The notes under the pieces: model-generated
Told to the model about the DNA's origin: nothing
Databases searched by the model: none
The model's input: only the letters and a program-made list of their open reading frames with translations
Origin: Altererythrobacter sp. CAU 1644
Lineage (GTDB): Bacteria > Pseudomonadota > Alphaproteobacteria > Sphingomonadales > Sphingomonadaceae
Assembly (NCBI RefSeq): GCF_029623755.1
Contig: NZ_CP121106.1
Coordinates: forward strand, 1,251,001-1,315,000
DNA: 64,000 bases
Direction: 5' to 3'
Program-made: the position numbers and the translations under genes
Part shown: positions 16,800-25,631 of the stretch, in pieces
Layout of the letters: the number at the start of each line of letters is the position of its first letter
Numbering within the stretch: the stretch's first letter is position 1

Positions 16800-17782
16800 A
16801 CGATACCAGCGACCCGATCCGCTTCTCCGTGCCCCAACGCAGCGCGTCTGACACCAACAAGAAGCGTCTCGGCAAGGGCCTGGGGGCGCTCCTCGGGGAA
16901 ACCCGCCGCGAGGAACCGCTGGTCCGCCGCGAGATCACCGGTGCTGCAGAAAATTCGGATGATTCAATCGATTACAGTCGTTCGACGCTGACTTCTCTGT
17001 CGATCTCGGCGATCGAACCGCTGCCTGGGCAGCCGCGCAAGCGCTTCGACGACGAGTCCCTCGGCGAGCTCGCTGCCTCGATCGCGGCGCGCGGGGTGAT
17101 CCAGCCGATTATCGTTCGTCCGCGCGGGGAGGGGAGGTTCCAGCTGGTTGCCGGTGAGCGCCGCTGGCGCGCAGCCCAGAAGGCCCGCTTGCACGAAATT
17201 CCGGCGCTGGTGCGGGATCTCGACGATCGCGAGGTTATGGCGCTGGCGCTGATCGAGAATATCCAGCGCGAAGATCTCAATCCGGTCGAAGAAGCGCGGG
17301 CCTATCATCGCCTGAGCGAAGACGAGGGCATGACCCAGGCCGAGATTGCGCAGATGGTCGAGAAGTCGCGCAGTCACGTCGCGAACCTCCAGCGCCTGCT
17401 CAATCTGCCCGAGGGCGTGCTCGACATGGTCGAGGACGGACGGCTCTCGATGGGCCACGCTCGCGCCCTGATCGGAAACGAAGCGGCGCTTGCGCTGGCA
17501 AAACGCGCGGTCAACGACAATCTCTCGGTGCGCGAGGTCGAGAAGCTCGCGCGCGGGGAAGCAGAAGGCGCGAAGCCCGCCAAGAATGTCGCGCGCAGCT
17601 CGCGTGAACCTGCGAAGGATGCCGATATTGCCGCGGTCCAGGCGCATCTGGAGGAATTCCTCGGTCTTACGGTAAGGATCAAGACCGATGCCGATCCCCG
17701 GTCGGGTGCCGTCACGATCCGCTACCGTACCCTCGATCAGCTCGACCTGATCTGCCAGCGCCTGACCGGCGGCGACATCTGA
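16796..17782 (+). CDS. parB: chromosome-partitioning protein ParB
   Basis: A 328-residue protein with the N-terminal ParA-stimulating motif KKRLGKGLGALLGE (about residues 22-35). The CTP-binding domain follows, with GERRWRA and ALIENIQREDLNP. Then come a helix-turn-helix domain that reads parS (MTQAEIAQMVEKSRSHVANLQRLL) and a C-terminal dimerisation domain. It is the last gene of the mnmE-parB block. Four parS sites within 2.5 kb upstream make the system self-contained. Confidence 0.97.
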   Translation: MNDTSDPIRFSVPQRSASDTNKKRLGKGLGALLGETRREEPLVRREITGAAENSDDSIDYSRSTLTSLSISAIEPLPGQPRKRFDDESLGELAASIAARGVIQPIIVRPRGEGRFQLVAGERRWRAAQKARLHEIPALVRDLDDREVMALALIENIQREDLNPVEEARAYHRLSEDEGMTQAEIAQMVEKSRSHVANLQRLLNLPEGVLDMVEDGRLSMGHARALIGNEAALALAKRAVNDNLSVREVEKLARGEAEGAKPAKNVARSSREPAKDADIAAVQAHLEEFLGLTVRIKTDADPRSGAVTIRYRTLDQLDLICQRLTGGDI

Positions 17783-17880
17783 TTCTCCGACCCGCCATTG
17801 GCGCCATAATTGCCGGTCGCGATGCCTGGTGAACAGGCCACCCGAAAGCATGTCAACTCGATAACCTGTTGATTTTGCGT

Positions 17881-17910
17881 CATTCTGCCCCGCAAACGCG
17901 CGCCAGAATG
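17881..17910. other. inverted repeat downstream of parB
   Basis: CATTCTG (17881-17887) and CAGAATG (17904-17910) form a perfect 7-bp inverted repeat around 16 bases. No T-run follows, so it is a poor intrinsic terminator. It may instead be an operator for the fimbrial operon promoter lying just downstream. An A/T-rich segment with TTAACTAT (17920-17927), close to a CtrA half-site, follows. Confidence 0.3.
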
Positions 17911-17971
17911 CATAAAATATTAACTATACCCAAAAACGAAGACTGAACTCCGCTGAACTACTTAGGGCTGC

Positions 17972-17995
17972 GAACGGGAGGCAATTCACCCGTTC
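17972..17995 (+). other. hairpin in the leader of the fimbrial pilin gene
   Basis: GAACGGG and CCCGTTC form a perfect 7-bp stem with a 10-base loop about 65 bp before the pilin ATG. It probably lies in the untranslated leader and could stabilise the transcript; no further support is visible. Confidence 0.3.
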
Positions 17996-18060
17996 TGCGG
18001 GGCGGCTGATTCGGCCCGACCGCTACGGGATTAGAAGACCACGCTTGGAAGGGATCACAT

Positions 18061-18684
18061 ATGACCAAGTTTCTCCGTTTTGGCGCTGCGGGTGTTGCCG
18101 TTGCTGCCGCTCTTGCTACCGCTCCGGCTTTCGCGCAGTCCAATCAGGCCTCGGCCGATGCGCGCGCTGAAATTCTTTCTGCCCTGACGCTCGAAGTTGC
18201 GACCGGCACCACGCTCGACTTTGGTGCGGTCGTTATCCAGAACACTGCCAGCGCTGCGACGCTCGTGATGGGTGACGACGGCGTGCTCGATTGCAGCGAC
18301 GCCAACCTGGTCTGCTCGGGCACGACCGACGTTCCGGTGTTCGACATTTCGGGCGGTACGGCCAATAAGACCGTAACCATCAGCTTCGACTCGACCTCGG
18401 TAAATCTGTACCTGGGCGGGACGCCGAGTGTTGATCCGACGGAATACCTTGTCCTCGACACCTTCACCAGCGACGCGACGCTCAACCCTGCGCAGAACAA
18501 CGTTCCGGTCCTCGACCCTTACGGTGTGCAGACCGGTACGGTGAACATTCCGGCCTATTACAGCACGACGCTCGATGGCTCGGGCGCCGGAAGCTTCACC
18601 ATCGGCGGCTCGCTGCACTTTGATGGCAACGAGGTTGCTGGTGTCTACAGCGGTTCGGTTCCGGTGACGGTCGACTACCTCTAA
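18061..18684 (+). CDS. DUF4402 fimbrial major subunit-like protein
   Basis: A 207-residue exported protein with a signal peptide (MTKFLRFGAAGVAVAAALA, cleavage after AFA near residue 25). The mature part is beta-rich and matches DUF4402: an early ATGTTLDFGAVVI segment, two cysteines (CSDANLVC) that can form a disulfide, and a terminal GSVPVTVDYL strand. Such proteins are encoded with PapD-like chaperones and ushers, and the terminal strand is the kind used for donor-strand exchange. The chaperone and usher genes follow. It is the only pilin candidate in the operon. Confidence 0.8.
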   Translation: MTKFLRFGAAGVAVAAALATAPAFAQSNQASADARAEILSALTLEVATGTTLDFGAVVIQNTASAATLVMGDDGVLDCSDANLVCSGTTDVPVFDISGGTANKTVTISFDSTSVNLYLGGTPSVDPTEYLVLDTFTSDATLNPAQNNVPVLDPYGVQTGTVNIPAYYSTTLDGSGAGSFTIGGSLHFDGNEVAGVYSGSVPVTVDYL

Positions 18685-18700
18685 ATCACTGATTTGGGAC

Positions 18701-18720
18701 GGTTCCCGCCCGCGGGAACC
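18701..18720 (+). other. first stem-loop after the pilin gene
   Basis: GGTTCCCG-CCCG-CGGGAACC, a perfect 8-bp stem 16 bp after the pilin stop. It is followed 10 bp later by a second, stronger hairpin. Paired hairpins after a major pilin gene often protect its mRNA and reduce read-through. Confidence 0.5.
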
Positions 18721-18730
18721 ACACAAGATG

Positions 18731-18768
18731 GGGGCTGCGTTCCGACCGGAGCGCGGCCCCTCCTCTTT
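18731..18768 (+). terminator. strong hairpin between pilin and chaperone genes, likely partial terminator
   Basis: Bases 18731-18760 fold as a stem of about 13 pairs with G-U wobbles, running from GGGGCTGCG to CGCGGCCCC, followed by TCCTCTTT. Placed between the pilin and the chaperone/usher genes, it probably makes the pilin transcript far more abundant than the distal genes. Full termination is unlikely unless another promoter serves the chaperone. Confidence 0.6.
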
Positions 18769-18905
18769 GCCGGCCATGCTCCGGCGAGCACGCGCCATTT
18801 TTAATCGATCTTAACCATTCCTGCTTACCAACATCAGGGAATTCACCGAGGTCGTGCGCCCGGATTGGCCGCGCACTGCCCAAAGAGGCAAGGGATCGCC
18901 TGATC

Positions 18906-19745
18906 ATGACCAAATCTTTCCTGCGGAGCCTGGCGCGTATGAGCGCCATCATCGCAGCCGCTGCATCCTTCTTCGTGACCATGCCCGCCCAGGCCCAGGG
19001 CGACCTGCTGGTCGCGCCCACCCGCGTTATCCTCGACGGTCGACGCGGGACCGAGGTGATCCTGAGCAATATCGGCAGCGAAGAGGCGACCTACCGGATC
19101 GAGCTCGTGCTGCGGCGCATGGCGCCCGACGGTTCGCTGATCGATGTCGAGAGCGAAGAGGCCAACGAGAAGGAATCGGCCGCGCTGTCGATGATCCGCT
19201 ATGCCCCGCGCCGCATCACGCTTCCTCCCGGCCAGCCGCAGGCGGTGCGCATTTCGGCGCGTGCGGGTGAAGAGCTGCCCGAAGGCGAATATCGCGCGCA
19301 TATGTCGTTTCGCGCAATCCCGCAGGCCAGCAAGGTTACCGAACCGACCGCCGAACCGGCGCAGGGGATCTCGTTCAAGCTGATCCCGGTCTATGGGATC
19401 ACGATTCCGATCATCGTACGCCATGGTCGTCTCGAGGCGCAGGTTGCGATCAACCAGCCCAAGGTGGCGCAAGGCGCCCGCGGCCCGGAACTGCAATTCC
19501 AGCTGTCGCGCCAGGGCGAAAGCTCCGTCTATGGCGAACTTCGTGTCACCAAGCGCGGTTCGAGCGAGCCGATCTACAGCATTCGTGGCCTCGCCATGTA
19601 TCCCGAGGTTTACCACCGCGCGATCGCACTACCGCTCACGCCTGAACAGGCCGCAGCGATGACGGGGCCGCTCAAGTTCGAATTTCGCGAGATGCCCGAA
19701 GCTGGCGGCGACGTGATCGCCTCCGTCGACGCGGTCCTTGGCTGA
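18906..19745 (+). CDS. PapD-like periplasmic fimbrial chaperone
   Basis: A 279-residue exported protein (signal peptide ending near AQA, residue 30). The start of the mature protein, LLVAPTRVILDGRRGTEVILSN, is the typical first strand pair of pilus chaperones, followed by TYRIEL and a conserved RYAPRRITLPPGQPQAVRI segment. A second immunoglobulin-like domain follows. Chaperones of this fold hold pilin subunits in the periplasm by donating a strand. The gene lies between the DUF4402 pilin and the usher. A CtrA-like TTAACCAT is about 90 bp upstream. Confidence 0.85.
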   Translation: MTKSFLRSLARMSAIIAAAASFFVTMPAQAQGDLLVAPTRVILDGRRGTEVILSNIGSEEATYRIELVLRRMAPDGSLIDVESEEANEKESAALSMIRYAPRRITLPPGQPQAVRISARAGEELPEGEYRAHMSFRAIPQASKVTEPTAEPAQGISFKLIPVYGITIPIIVRHGRLEAQVAINQPKVAQGARGPELQFQLSRQGESSVYGELRVTKRGSSEPIYSIRGLAMYPEVYHRAIALPLTPEQAAAMTGPLKFEFREMPEAGGDVIASVDAVLG

Positions 19746-19780
19746 ACCCCATGGGCTGAGGGGACCGGATCGGGCATGCC

Positions 19781-22510
19781 ATGAGTAACCGGCGCACACG
19801 ACACTGGCTCGGCGCCGCTGCGAGTTTCGCGGCGGCGCTTGGCCTTTGTGCGCCCGGCTTTGCGCAGGCCAACCAATCTCCCGACAATTGGCAGGTCAGC
19901 CAGGACGACTTCCTGCTGCTGCAGTTGATGGTCAAGAACTACCGCCTCACCCACGATGTCCGCGGCTATCAGACGCCCGACGGGGTTTGCCTGGATCTTG
20001 CCGACGTCATTCAGTCGATGGACTTGCCGGTACGCCTCGATAAGAAGTCGCGCCGCGCAACCGGCTGGCTCTTTGCGGAGGATCAGAAATTCACTCTCGA
20101 CCGTTCCTCTAATACGGTACAAAACGTGAACACCGCCTCGGCACCGCTGACAAACGAGATCTATGACACGCCAGAAGGCTGGTGTGTCGAGAGCGGGGCG
20201 CTATCGCGCTGGTTCGGCGTTACTTTCAAGCCCGACCTCTACAACTCCGTGGTGAAGATCGAGAGCGACCGCCCCTTGCCTTTTATCGAGGCGATCGAGC
20301 GCAAAAGTCGCGCCGCGCGACTTACCAAGAAGAAGGCCCAGGTCTTCGATCTCGGGAAGTATCCGCATGCGGAGGCTGAATACCGGCTGTGGCGTGCGCC
20401 ATCGATCGATGTGAACACCAGGGTGTCCTATCGCGACGGAGGTACAAGCGGCGAGCGGCGCGAGACGCGCTACGAGCTCTACGCCTCCGGGGAGATTGCC
20501 GCGGTCAGCGTCAACGCCCGCCTCGCCTCCGAAGAGGACGGCCGGCCCGACTCCCTGCGGGTCAAGGCGTTCCGCTATGACCACGATGGCGGTCTGCTGG
20601 GGCCGCTCAAGGCGACCAAGGTCGAGGCAGGCGATGCCTCGCTGCGGTCGGGGCAACTTTCCGGCGCAGGCGCGGTCGGACGCGGGGCGTTTATCAGCAA
20701 CGAGAGCTTCACGCGCAACTCGCGCTTCTCAGCCACCGAATTCCGCGGCGTGCTGCCCACGGGTTGGGATGCCGAACTGTACCGTAATGGACAGCTGATC
20801 GCCTTCCAGACCGACGAGGATGGCGATGGACGCTACGAATTCCTCGATGTCGAGCTGTATTTCGGCCGTAACGACTTCGAAGTGATCCTCTACGGCCCAC
20901 AGGGCCAGATCCGCACCGAGAACTATTCCCAACCGGTCGGTCGCGCGCTGATGCGGCCAGGCGAGTTCGAATATTGGGGCGGCATCTTGCAGCAGAACCA
21001 CGATTTGATCGAGATTGGTCGAAGTAGGGCGGCCCATGCGGGCGGAGATTGGCGTTGGGGGACCGGAGCGGCCTATGGCCTCGACGATCGTACCAGTATT
21101 TCCGCAGGATATCAGAGCTTTATGCTCGGACCGCAGCGTCGGCACTTTGCCGAGGCTGCTTTGCAGCGAACCTTGGGCTCGATGCAGCTCGAATTGGCCG
21201 GATCGCACGAATTCGGGGCTGGATTTGTCACCCAGGGCAACCTTGCGGCTCGAATCGGGGGGATCAACCTCAGCGCCGACGCGCTGTGGGTGAGTGGACA
21301 GTTCAACAGCGAGCTGGTGAGCGCCAATCTCGACTATCGTACGGGTATGCGCTTCGATACCGCGCTCAAACTCGGCAGCCTCCGCATGCCGGTGCAGGGC
21401 GGCGTCGGGAGGGCGCGCTACAAGGACGGGACAAAGGTTACCGATTGGTTAATAGGGACCGCGCTGGGCGTTCGTGGGATCAACCTCTCGGCCAATCTGT
21501 CGCACCAAGTAGTCGAAGACGAGCTGGTTGGCGCGAGCAGCGCGCAGACCAGGCTCGCCCTGCTCACCAATACCCGCATTTTCGGGCTGCGCGTCCGCGG
21601 CCTGGCAAACTTCAGGCTTTCGGGCATCGACAAGGGCCTCCAGACCGTCCAGCTGCAAAGCGATAAGCAGATCGGCGAACGCACGGCCCTGAGCTTTGAG
21701 ACCGAATACCGGGCGCAGAGCGATGTCGCGATCTTCGGGTTCGGCGTCTCGCGCCGGTTCGACAAGTTCGCTGTGCGCGGCAATGTCGATGCAGGGACCG
21801 ACGGATCCTTCGGTTTCCGCCTCTCGACCAGCTTCAGCCTCGGCCCCGACCCGGCCAATGGCGGCTTCCGCCTGTCCGAACGCAAGCTCGCGCGGCACGG
21901 TCAAGCGCTGGTGACGATCTTCCGCGACGACGATGGCGACGGGGTCCGCGATCCTGGCGAGGAGGCGATCGAGGATGTCGGCGTCGAGGCCGGCTTCCGT
22001 CGCACCGACGCGCTGACCAACGACAAGGGCATGGCGCTGGTCGACGAACTAAAGCCATTTGTGCCGGTGCTGGTGGGAATCGACGAAGGCTCGCTTGCTG
22101 ACCCCTTCCTGGTGCCCGCCGCCAAGGGCGTGGTGGTCGTTCCCCGTCCGGGAGTACCGACCAAGATCGAGCTGGCGGTATCACCCTCGGGCGAGATCGA
22201 GGGCATGCTGCTCGGTACCAATGGTTTCGAGATCGGCGGGGTCGAACTCGAGTTGGTCGATCGGGCCGGGAATGTCGTTGCCACGACCGCGAGCGAGTTC
22301 GACGGATTCTTCCTGTTCGACCGGGTCGCCTATGGCACCTATAGCCTGCGTCTCGCCAGGGGATCGGCCCGTGCGCTGGGCGTCGAGCGCGAACTGGCCA
22401 AGCAACTCACCCTTGCGCGCGACAAGGACATCGTCCGCACCGGCGTGACGCGCCTGCGCACCGCCACCGCGACGGTCATCGCCGCGCGCGGCGGAACCGG
22501 GGAGGATTGA
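19781..22510 (+). CDS. outer-membrane usher-like protein of the fimbrial operon
   Basis: A 909-residue exported protein (signal ending near GFAQA, residue 28). An N-terminal domain is followed by a long beta-barrel region of alternating residues containing the usher-like YRNGQLIAFQTDEDGDGRYEF segment. The C-terminal soluble part holds DDDGDGVRDPGE, an EF-hand-like calcium-binding loop within an SdrD/Cna-B-like fold, and a carboxypeptidase-regulatory-like domain (GEIEGMLLGTNG). The position 35 bp after the chaperone defines the role: exporting and assembling the DUF4402 subunits. It is diverged from classical PapC, so the name rests partly on context. Confidence 0.75.
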   Translation: MSNRRTRHWLGAAASFAAALGLCAPGFAQANQSPDNWQVSQDDFLLLQLMVKNYRLTHDVRGYQTPDGVCLDLADVIQSMDLPVRLDKKSRRATGWLFAEDQKFTLDRSSNTVQNVNTASAPLTNEIYDTPEGWCVESGALSRWFGVTFKPDLYNSVVKIESDRPLPFIEAIERKSRAARLTKKKAQVFDLGKYPHAEAEYRLWRAPSIDVNTRVSYRDGGTSGERRETRYELYASGEIAAVSVNARLASEEDGRPDSLRVKAFRYDHDGGLLGPLKATKVEAGDASLRSGQLSGAGAVGRGAFISNESFTRNSRFSATEFRGVLPTGWDAELYRNGQLIAFQTDEDGDGRYEFLDVELYFGRNDFEVILYGPQGQIRTENYSQPVGRALMRPGEFEYWGGILQQNHDLIEIGRSRAAHAGGDWRWGTGAAYGLDDRTSISAGYQSFMLGPQRRHFAEAALQRTLGSMQLELAGSHEFGAGFVTQGNLAARIGGINLSADALWVSGQFNSELVSANLDYRTGMRFDTALKLGSLRMPVQGGVGRARYKDGTKVTDWLIGTALGVRGINLSANLSHQVVEDELVGASSAQTRLALLTNTRIFGLRVRGLANFRLSGIDKGLQTVQLQSDKQIGERTALSFETEYRAQSDVAIFGFGVSRRFDKFAVRGNVDAGTDGSFGFRLSTSFSLGPDPANGGFRLSERKLARHGQALVTIFRDDDGDGVRDPGEEAIEDVGVEAGFRRTDALTNDKGMALVDELKPFVPVLVGIDEGSLADPFLVPAAKGVVVVPRPGVPTKIELAVSPSGEIEGMLLGTNGFEIGGVELELVDRAGNVVATTASEFDGFFLFDRVAYGTYSLRLARGSARALGVERELAKQLTLARDKDIVRTGVTRLRTATATVIAARGGTGED

Positions 22511-22551
22511 TTGGCCGGAGGAGCGGTGCGGAGCGACCGATAGGCCGCCCC

Positions 22552-22569
22552 GCCCCGTCCCCTCGGGGC
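22552..22569. terminator. weak hairpin between the usher gene and the convergent glycine-zipper gene
   Basis: GCCCCG-TCCCCT-CGGGGC, a 6-bp stem in the 62-bp convergent gap. No T-run is present on either side; it may act as a weak terminator or need Rho. Confidence 0.3.
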
Positions 22570-22572
22570 AGT

Positions 22573-23472
22573 TCAGTTACCCTTGATCGGGACTGCCTTG
22601 CTTGGGCGTGGCTTGATCGGCACGAGCTTGCTCGGCGGAGGGCTGTATTCCTCGATCTCGCGGATTGCCGGTGCACGCGGAGCAGCTTCTTCGATCCATT
22701 CTTCGGTCACGTACTCGCGCACGATCACCTGCTGCGGGATCTCTTCCGTGCTCTCGATATAGGTCATCGGCTGGGAGTAGCCGTAGGAGGCGGCATAGAC
22801 CGGCGCATAGGCGACCATCGGCGCGTAGCCGTATGCGGGGATCTGGCGCGCGGCATAGCGCGGTGTCGTGACGGCACCGCTCATGTAGCGGTCGAGCGCT
22901 TCCTCGCAATCGTAATAGGGGCGCTCGTCGCCGCGATCGATCGCGCTGCCGATGAGCCCGCCGATCAGTCCGCCAGCGCCGGCACCGATAATCGTCCCGG
23001 CGAGACGCTCGCTGTCCCAGGCGCGGTTGCCGATCACGCCGCCGGTGATCGCCCCGAGCAGTCCGCCGATGATGCCGCCGCGCTTCTTCTCGTCGACGCC
23101 GCGCGTGCGCGCATGGCATTCTGCCAACCAAGTCTCGCGGTCCCACACGACGGGTTGATAAGCGGCATGATGTGCCTGGTATCCATGATGCATCATCGGG
23201 ACCGGCTGGTCGGAGCGGTCATGAAGAGCGCGGGCGGGTATCCGCCGCGTACGCGTCACGGTTTCGACCACGGTCCCGTCGGGGGCAACCGTGCTCTCGA
23301 CCGTTTGTTCGGTCGCATAGGAATGCGTGGCGTATTCGGCCGGGATCTCGGCAGAGTAGGACGCGCCCGCATCCGCTGCCGTGGCTTGATCCTGGGCGAG
23401 GGCGCTACCCGCGCCGCCCAATGCGAGCGCAGCAGCGGCAGCGGAAAAAGCGAAAAGGCGATTGGTCGACAT
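22573..23472 (-). CDS. exported glycine-zipper 2TM-domain protein
   Basis: A 299-residue protein starting MSTNRLFAFSAAAAALALGG, a signal peptide cleaved near ALAQ (residue 26). The centre contains a glycine zipper (GGIIGGLLGAITGGVIGNRA, then GTIIGAGAGGLIGGLIG), typical of outer-membrane-associated 2TM-repeat proteins such as the SlyB/Rick_17kDa type. Histidine- and tyrosine-rich stretches precede and follow it, and the end is proline/lysine-rich with two similar PIK repeats. There is no lipobox cysteine. The role is probably envelope-related; no specific function is known. Longer upstream starts add no conserved sequence. Confidence 0.7.
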   Translation of the reverse strand: MSTNRLFAFSAAAAALALGGAGSALAQDQATAADAGASYSAEIPAEYATHSYATEQTVESTVAPDGTVVETVTRTRRIPARALHDRSDQPVPMMHHGYQAHHAAYQPVVWDRETWLAECHARTRGVDEKKRGGIIGGLLGAITGGVIGNRAWDSERLAGTIIGAGAGGLIGGLIGSAIDRGDERPYYDCEEALDRYMSGAVTTPRYAARQIPAYGYAPMVAYAPVYAASYGYSQPMTYIESTEEIPQQVIVREYVTEEWIEEAAPRAPAIREIEEYSPPPSKLVPIKPRPSKAVPIKGN

Positions 23473-23616
23473 CGTGTTCCCCTTGGCAGGCGCGAGAATC
23501 GATTCTGCGCAGCTTGCCAAGAGTTTACCACCTGGAAACCATTCGGCCACGCGGCTCCTCGCGCTGTCCCGTTTCGGGGCGAAGCGCCGCCGATTCACCA
23601 AGTTGTGATGCGCAGG

Positions 23617-24099
23617 TCAGACCCGGTGAGTGAGCAATTCCGCCAATTTTTCAATTCCTTGCGCGTCTGCCGGGGCAAAGCGCGCGGGATTGGGGCTGTC
23701 GAGGTCGATGACGGCGACGACCGCGCCGTCGCGGACTATCGGCACGACCAGTTCCGACCGACTGGCGGAATCGCAGGCGATGTGGCCGGGGAACGCGTGC
23801 ACGTCCTCGACCAGCTGGGTCTCGCCCGTACTCGCCGCGGTGCCGCACACCCCTTTGCCCAGCGGAATGCGAATGCAGGCGGGGCGGCCGACGAACGGGC
23901 CGAGCACCAGCTCGCCTTCGACCATGCGATAGAAGCCGGCCCAGTTGAGATCGGGCACGAATTCCCACAGCAGCGCCGCGACATTGGCCATGTTAGCGAT
24001 AGCATCCGGTTCGCCGGCGGTCAGTGCGTCGGCGGCGTCGGTTAGCTGGCGATAGCGCTCGGCCGGGTCGAGCGTGGGGTCGGGCTGGAAATCATACAT
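23617..24099 (-). CDS. free methionine-(R)-sulfoxide reductase (GAF domain)
   Basis: A 160-residue single GAF domain. Three cysteines at 75, 85 and 109 reproduce the spacing of the catalytic cysteines of the E. coli enzyme (84, 94 and 118), set in IPLGKGVCG and HIACDSASRSE. The enzyme reduces free methionine R-sulfoxide with thioredoxin as donor, protecting against oxidants. The terminal KLAELL helix is also as in the family. It is divergent from the sorbosone-dehydrogenase-like gene and separate from the glycine-zipper gene. Confidence 0.9.
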   Translation of the reverse strand: MYDFQPDPTLDPAERYRQLTDAADALTAGEPDAIANMANVAALLWEFVPDLNWAGFYRMVEGELVLGPFVGRPACIRIPLGKGVCGTAASTGETQLVEDVHAFPGHIACDSASRSELVVPIVRDGAVVAVIDLDSPNPARFAPADAQGIEKLAELLTHRV

Positions 24100-24164
24100 C
24101 GCGATTGCGCTCTACGCGCTTCGGCCATTGCCGCAAGGGGGCACGTCGCCTATCGCTGTGACTT

Positions 24165-25625
24165 ATGAGCACACTCAAGAAGCTTCTCATCGCCCTCCTC
24201 GCCCTCGTCCTGCTGCTCGGAGCTGTCTTCCTGTGGCTGGCGCGTGGAAATACTGCCGATCTTGCCCTCAACGAGGTTTCGGGGACGGATCCCACGCTGC
24301 TGCAACCGGAACCCGAGATGATTCCGACGGTGTCGATCGCCAAGCCGGTCGGTTGGGGCGACAATGAGGTGCCTGCTGCGGCCGAAGGGCTGGCCGTCGC
24401 GCGCTTTGCCGATGGGCTCGATCACCCTCGCACTATCCATACGCTGCCCAATGGCGACGTCCTGGTGGCACTCACCCGCTCGCCCAAGAGCGATGGCGGC
24501 GGCATCACCGCCTGGATTGCCGATTGGCTGATGACCAAGGCTGGCGCGACCGGCACTTCGGCCGACGAGGTCGTCCTGCTGCGCGATGCCGATGGCGATG
24601 GCGTGGCGGAAATCCGCAAGACGATCCTTCACGCTGGGCTCTCATCGCCCTCGGGCATCGGGTGGCACGACGGCACGCTCTATGTCGCCAACCACGATGC
24701 ACTGCTCGCCTTTCCCTATGAACTGGGCGCAGATGCGGTGACCGGCGAAGCGCGCAAGCTCATGGACCTGCCTGGCGGCGGTGGGCACTGGATGCGCAAC
24801 GTGGAGCTGAGCCCGGATGGGACCAAGATCTACGTAGCGGTCGGTTCGGTGTCGAATATCGGCGAACAGGGCATGGAAGTCGAAGAAGGCCGCGCGATGA
24901 TCTGGGAGTACAATCTCGAGACCAGTCGCCAGCGTATCTTCGCGAGCGGCCTACGCAATGCGAATGGCATGGACTGGAACCCGTGGTCAGGCGAATTGTG
25001 GACCGTCGTCAACGAACGCGACATGCTCGGCTCGGACCTCGTGCCAGATTACCTCACCAATGTCCCGGTCGGCGCGCAATATGGCTGGCCCTGGGTCTAT
25101 TGGGGCGAGAACATCGACCGCCGGGTGGAGGCGGAAATGCCCGCCTATCTCGTCGAATATGCTCGCAAGCCCGAATATGCGCTGGGGCCCCACGTCGCGG
25201 CGCTGGGCCTCGTGTTCAACAAGGAGGGCCACCTGCTGGGCGAAAAGTTCGGCAACGGTGCCGTTATCGCGCGACACGGCTCGTGGAATCGCAAACCGCC
25301 TGCAGGCTATGACGTCGTCTATGTGGCGTTCGACGACCGCGGCAACCCGCAGGGCAAGCCGGTTCCGCTGCTCGGCAGTTTCCTCAACAAGGATGGTACA
25401 ACGCGCGGTCGACCGACCTGGGTGGAATGGGCCGGCGATGGGGCCTTGCTGGTCAGCGACGATACGGCAGGGATCATCTGGCGCGTCATTGCGCCCGGGG
25501 CCGCGCCGGGCAAGGCGATCTCGCGGGCGAGCGGCAGTTCGCTCCGGCCGCAAAAGGAGCTGCGCGGCGATCCCCGCGCGACTTTCGGCCAGGACGATTA
25601 CGCGCGCGAAGAACCTGCGCAGTAG
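24165..25625 (+). CDS. sorbosone-dehydrogenase-like PQQ-type beta-propeller enzyme
   Basis: A 486-residue protein with an N-terminal membrane anchor (residues 5-27) and a six-bladed propeller of the GDH-B/sorbosone-dehydrogenase family. Seen segments include GLDHPRTIHTLPNGDVLVA, MRNVELSPDGTKIYVAVGS, GLRNANGMDWNP and ARHGSWNRKPPAGYDV, which are typical signatures. Members oxidise aldoses or sorbosone in the periplasm using PQQ. No PQQ synthesis genes are in the window, so the cofactor supply and true substrate are unknown. Confidence 0.85.
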   Translation: MSTLKKLLIALLALVLLLGAVFLWLARGNTADLALNEVSGTDPTLLQPEPEMIPTVSIAKPVGWGDNEVPAAAEGLAVARFADGLDHPRTIHTLPNGDVLVALTRSPKSDGGGITAWIADWLMTKAGATGTSADEVVLLRDADGDGVAEIRKTILHAGLSSPSGIGWHDGTLYVANHDALLAFPYELGADAVTGEARKLMDLPGGGGHWMRNVELSPDGTKIYVAVGSVSNIGEQGMEVEEGRAMIWEYNLETSRQRIFASGLRNANGMDWNPWSGELWTVVNERDMLGSDLVPDYLTNVPVGAQYGWPWVYWGENIDRRVEAEMPAYLVEYARKPEYALGPHVAALGLVFNKEGHLLGEKFGNGAVIARHGSWNRKPPAGYDVVYVAFDDRGNPQGKPVPLLGSFLNKDGTTRGRPTWVEWAGDGALLVSDDTAGIIWRVIAPGAAPGKAISRASGSSLRPQKELRGDPRATFGQDDYAREEPAQ

Positions 25626-25631
25626 GCGAAG

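Noticed and set aside
22507..24045. A 512-codon open frame on the plus strand across the glycine-zipper and methionine-sulfoxide-reductase genes
   Set aside because: It is antisense to two well-supported genes, has no recognisable domain, and long antisense frames are expected at this GC content.
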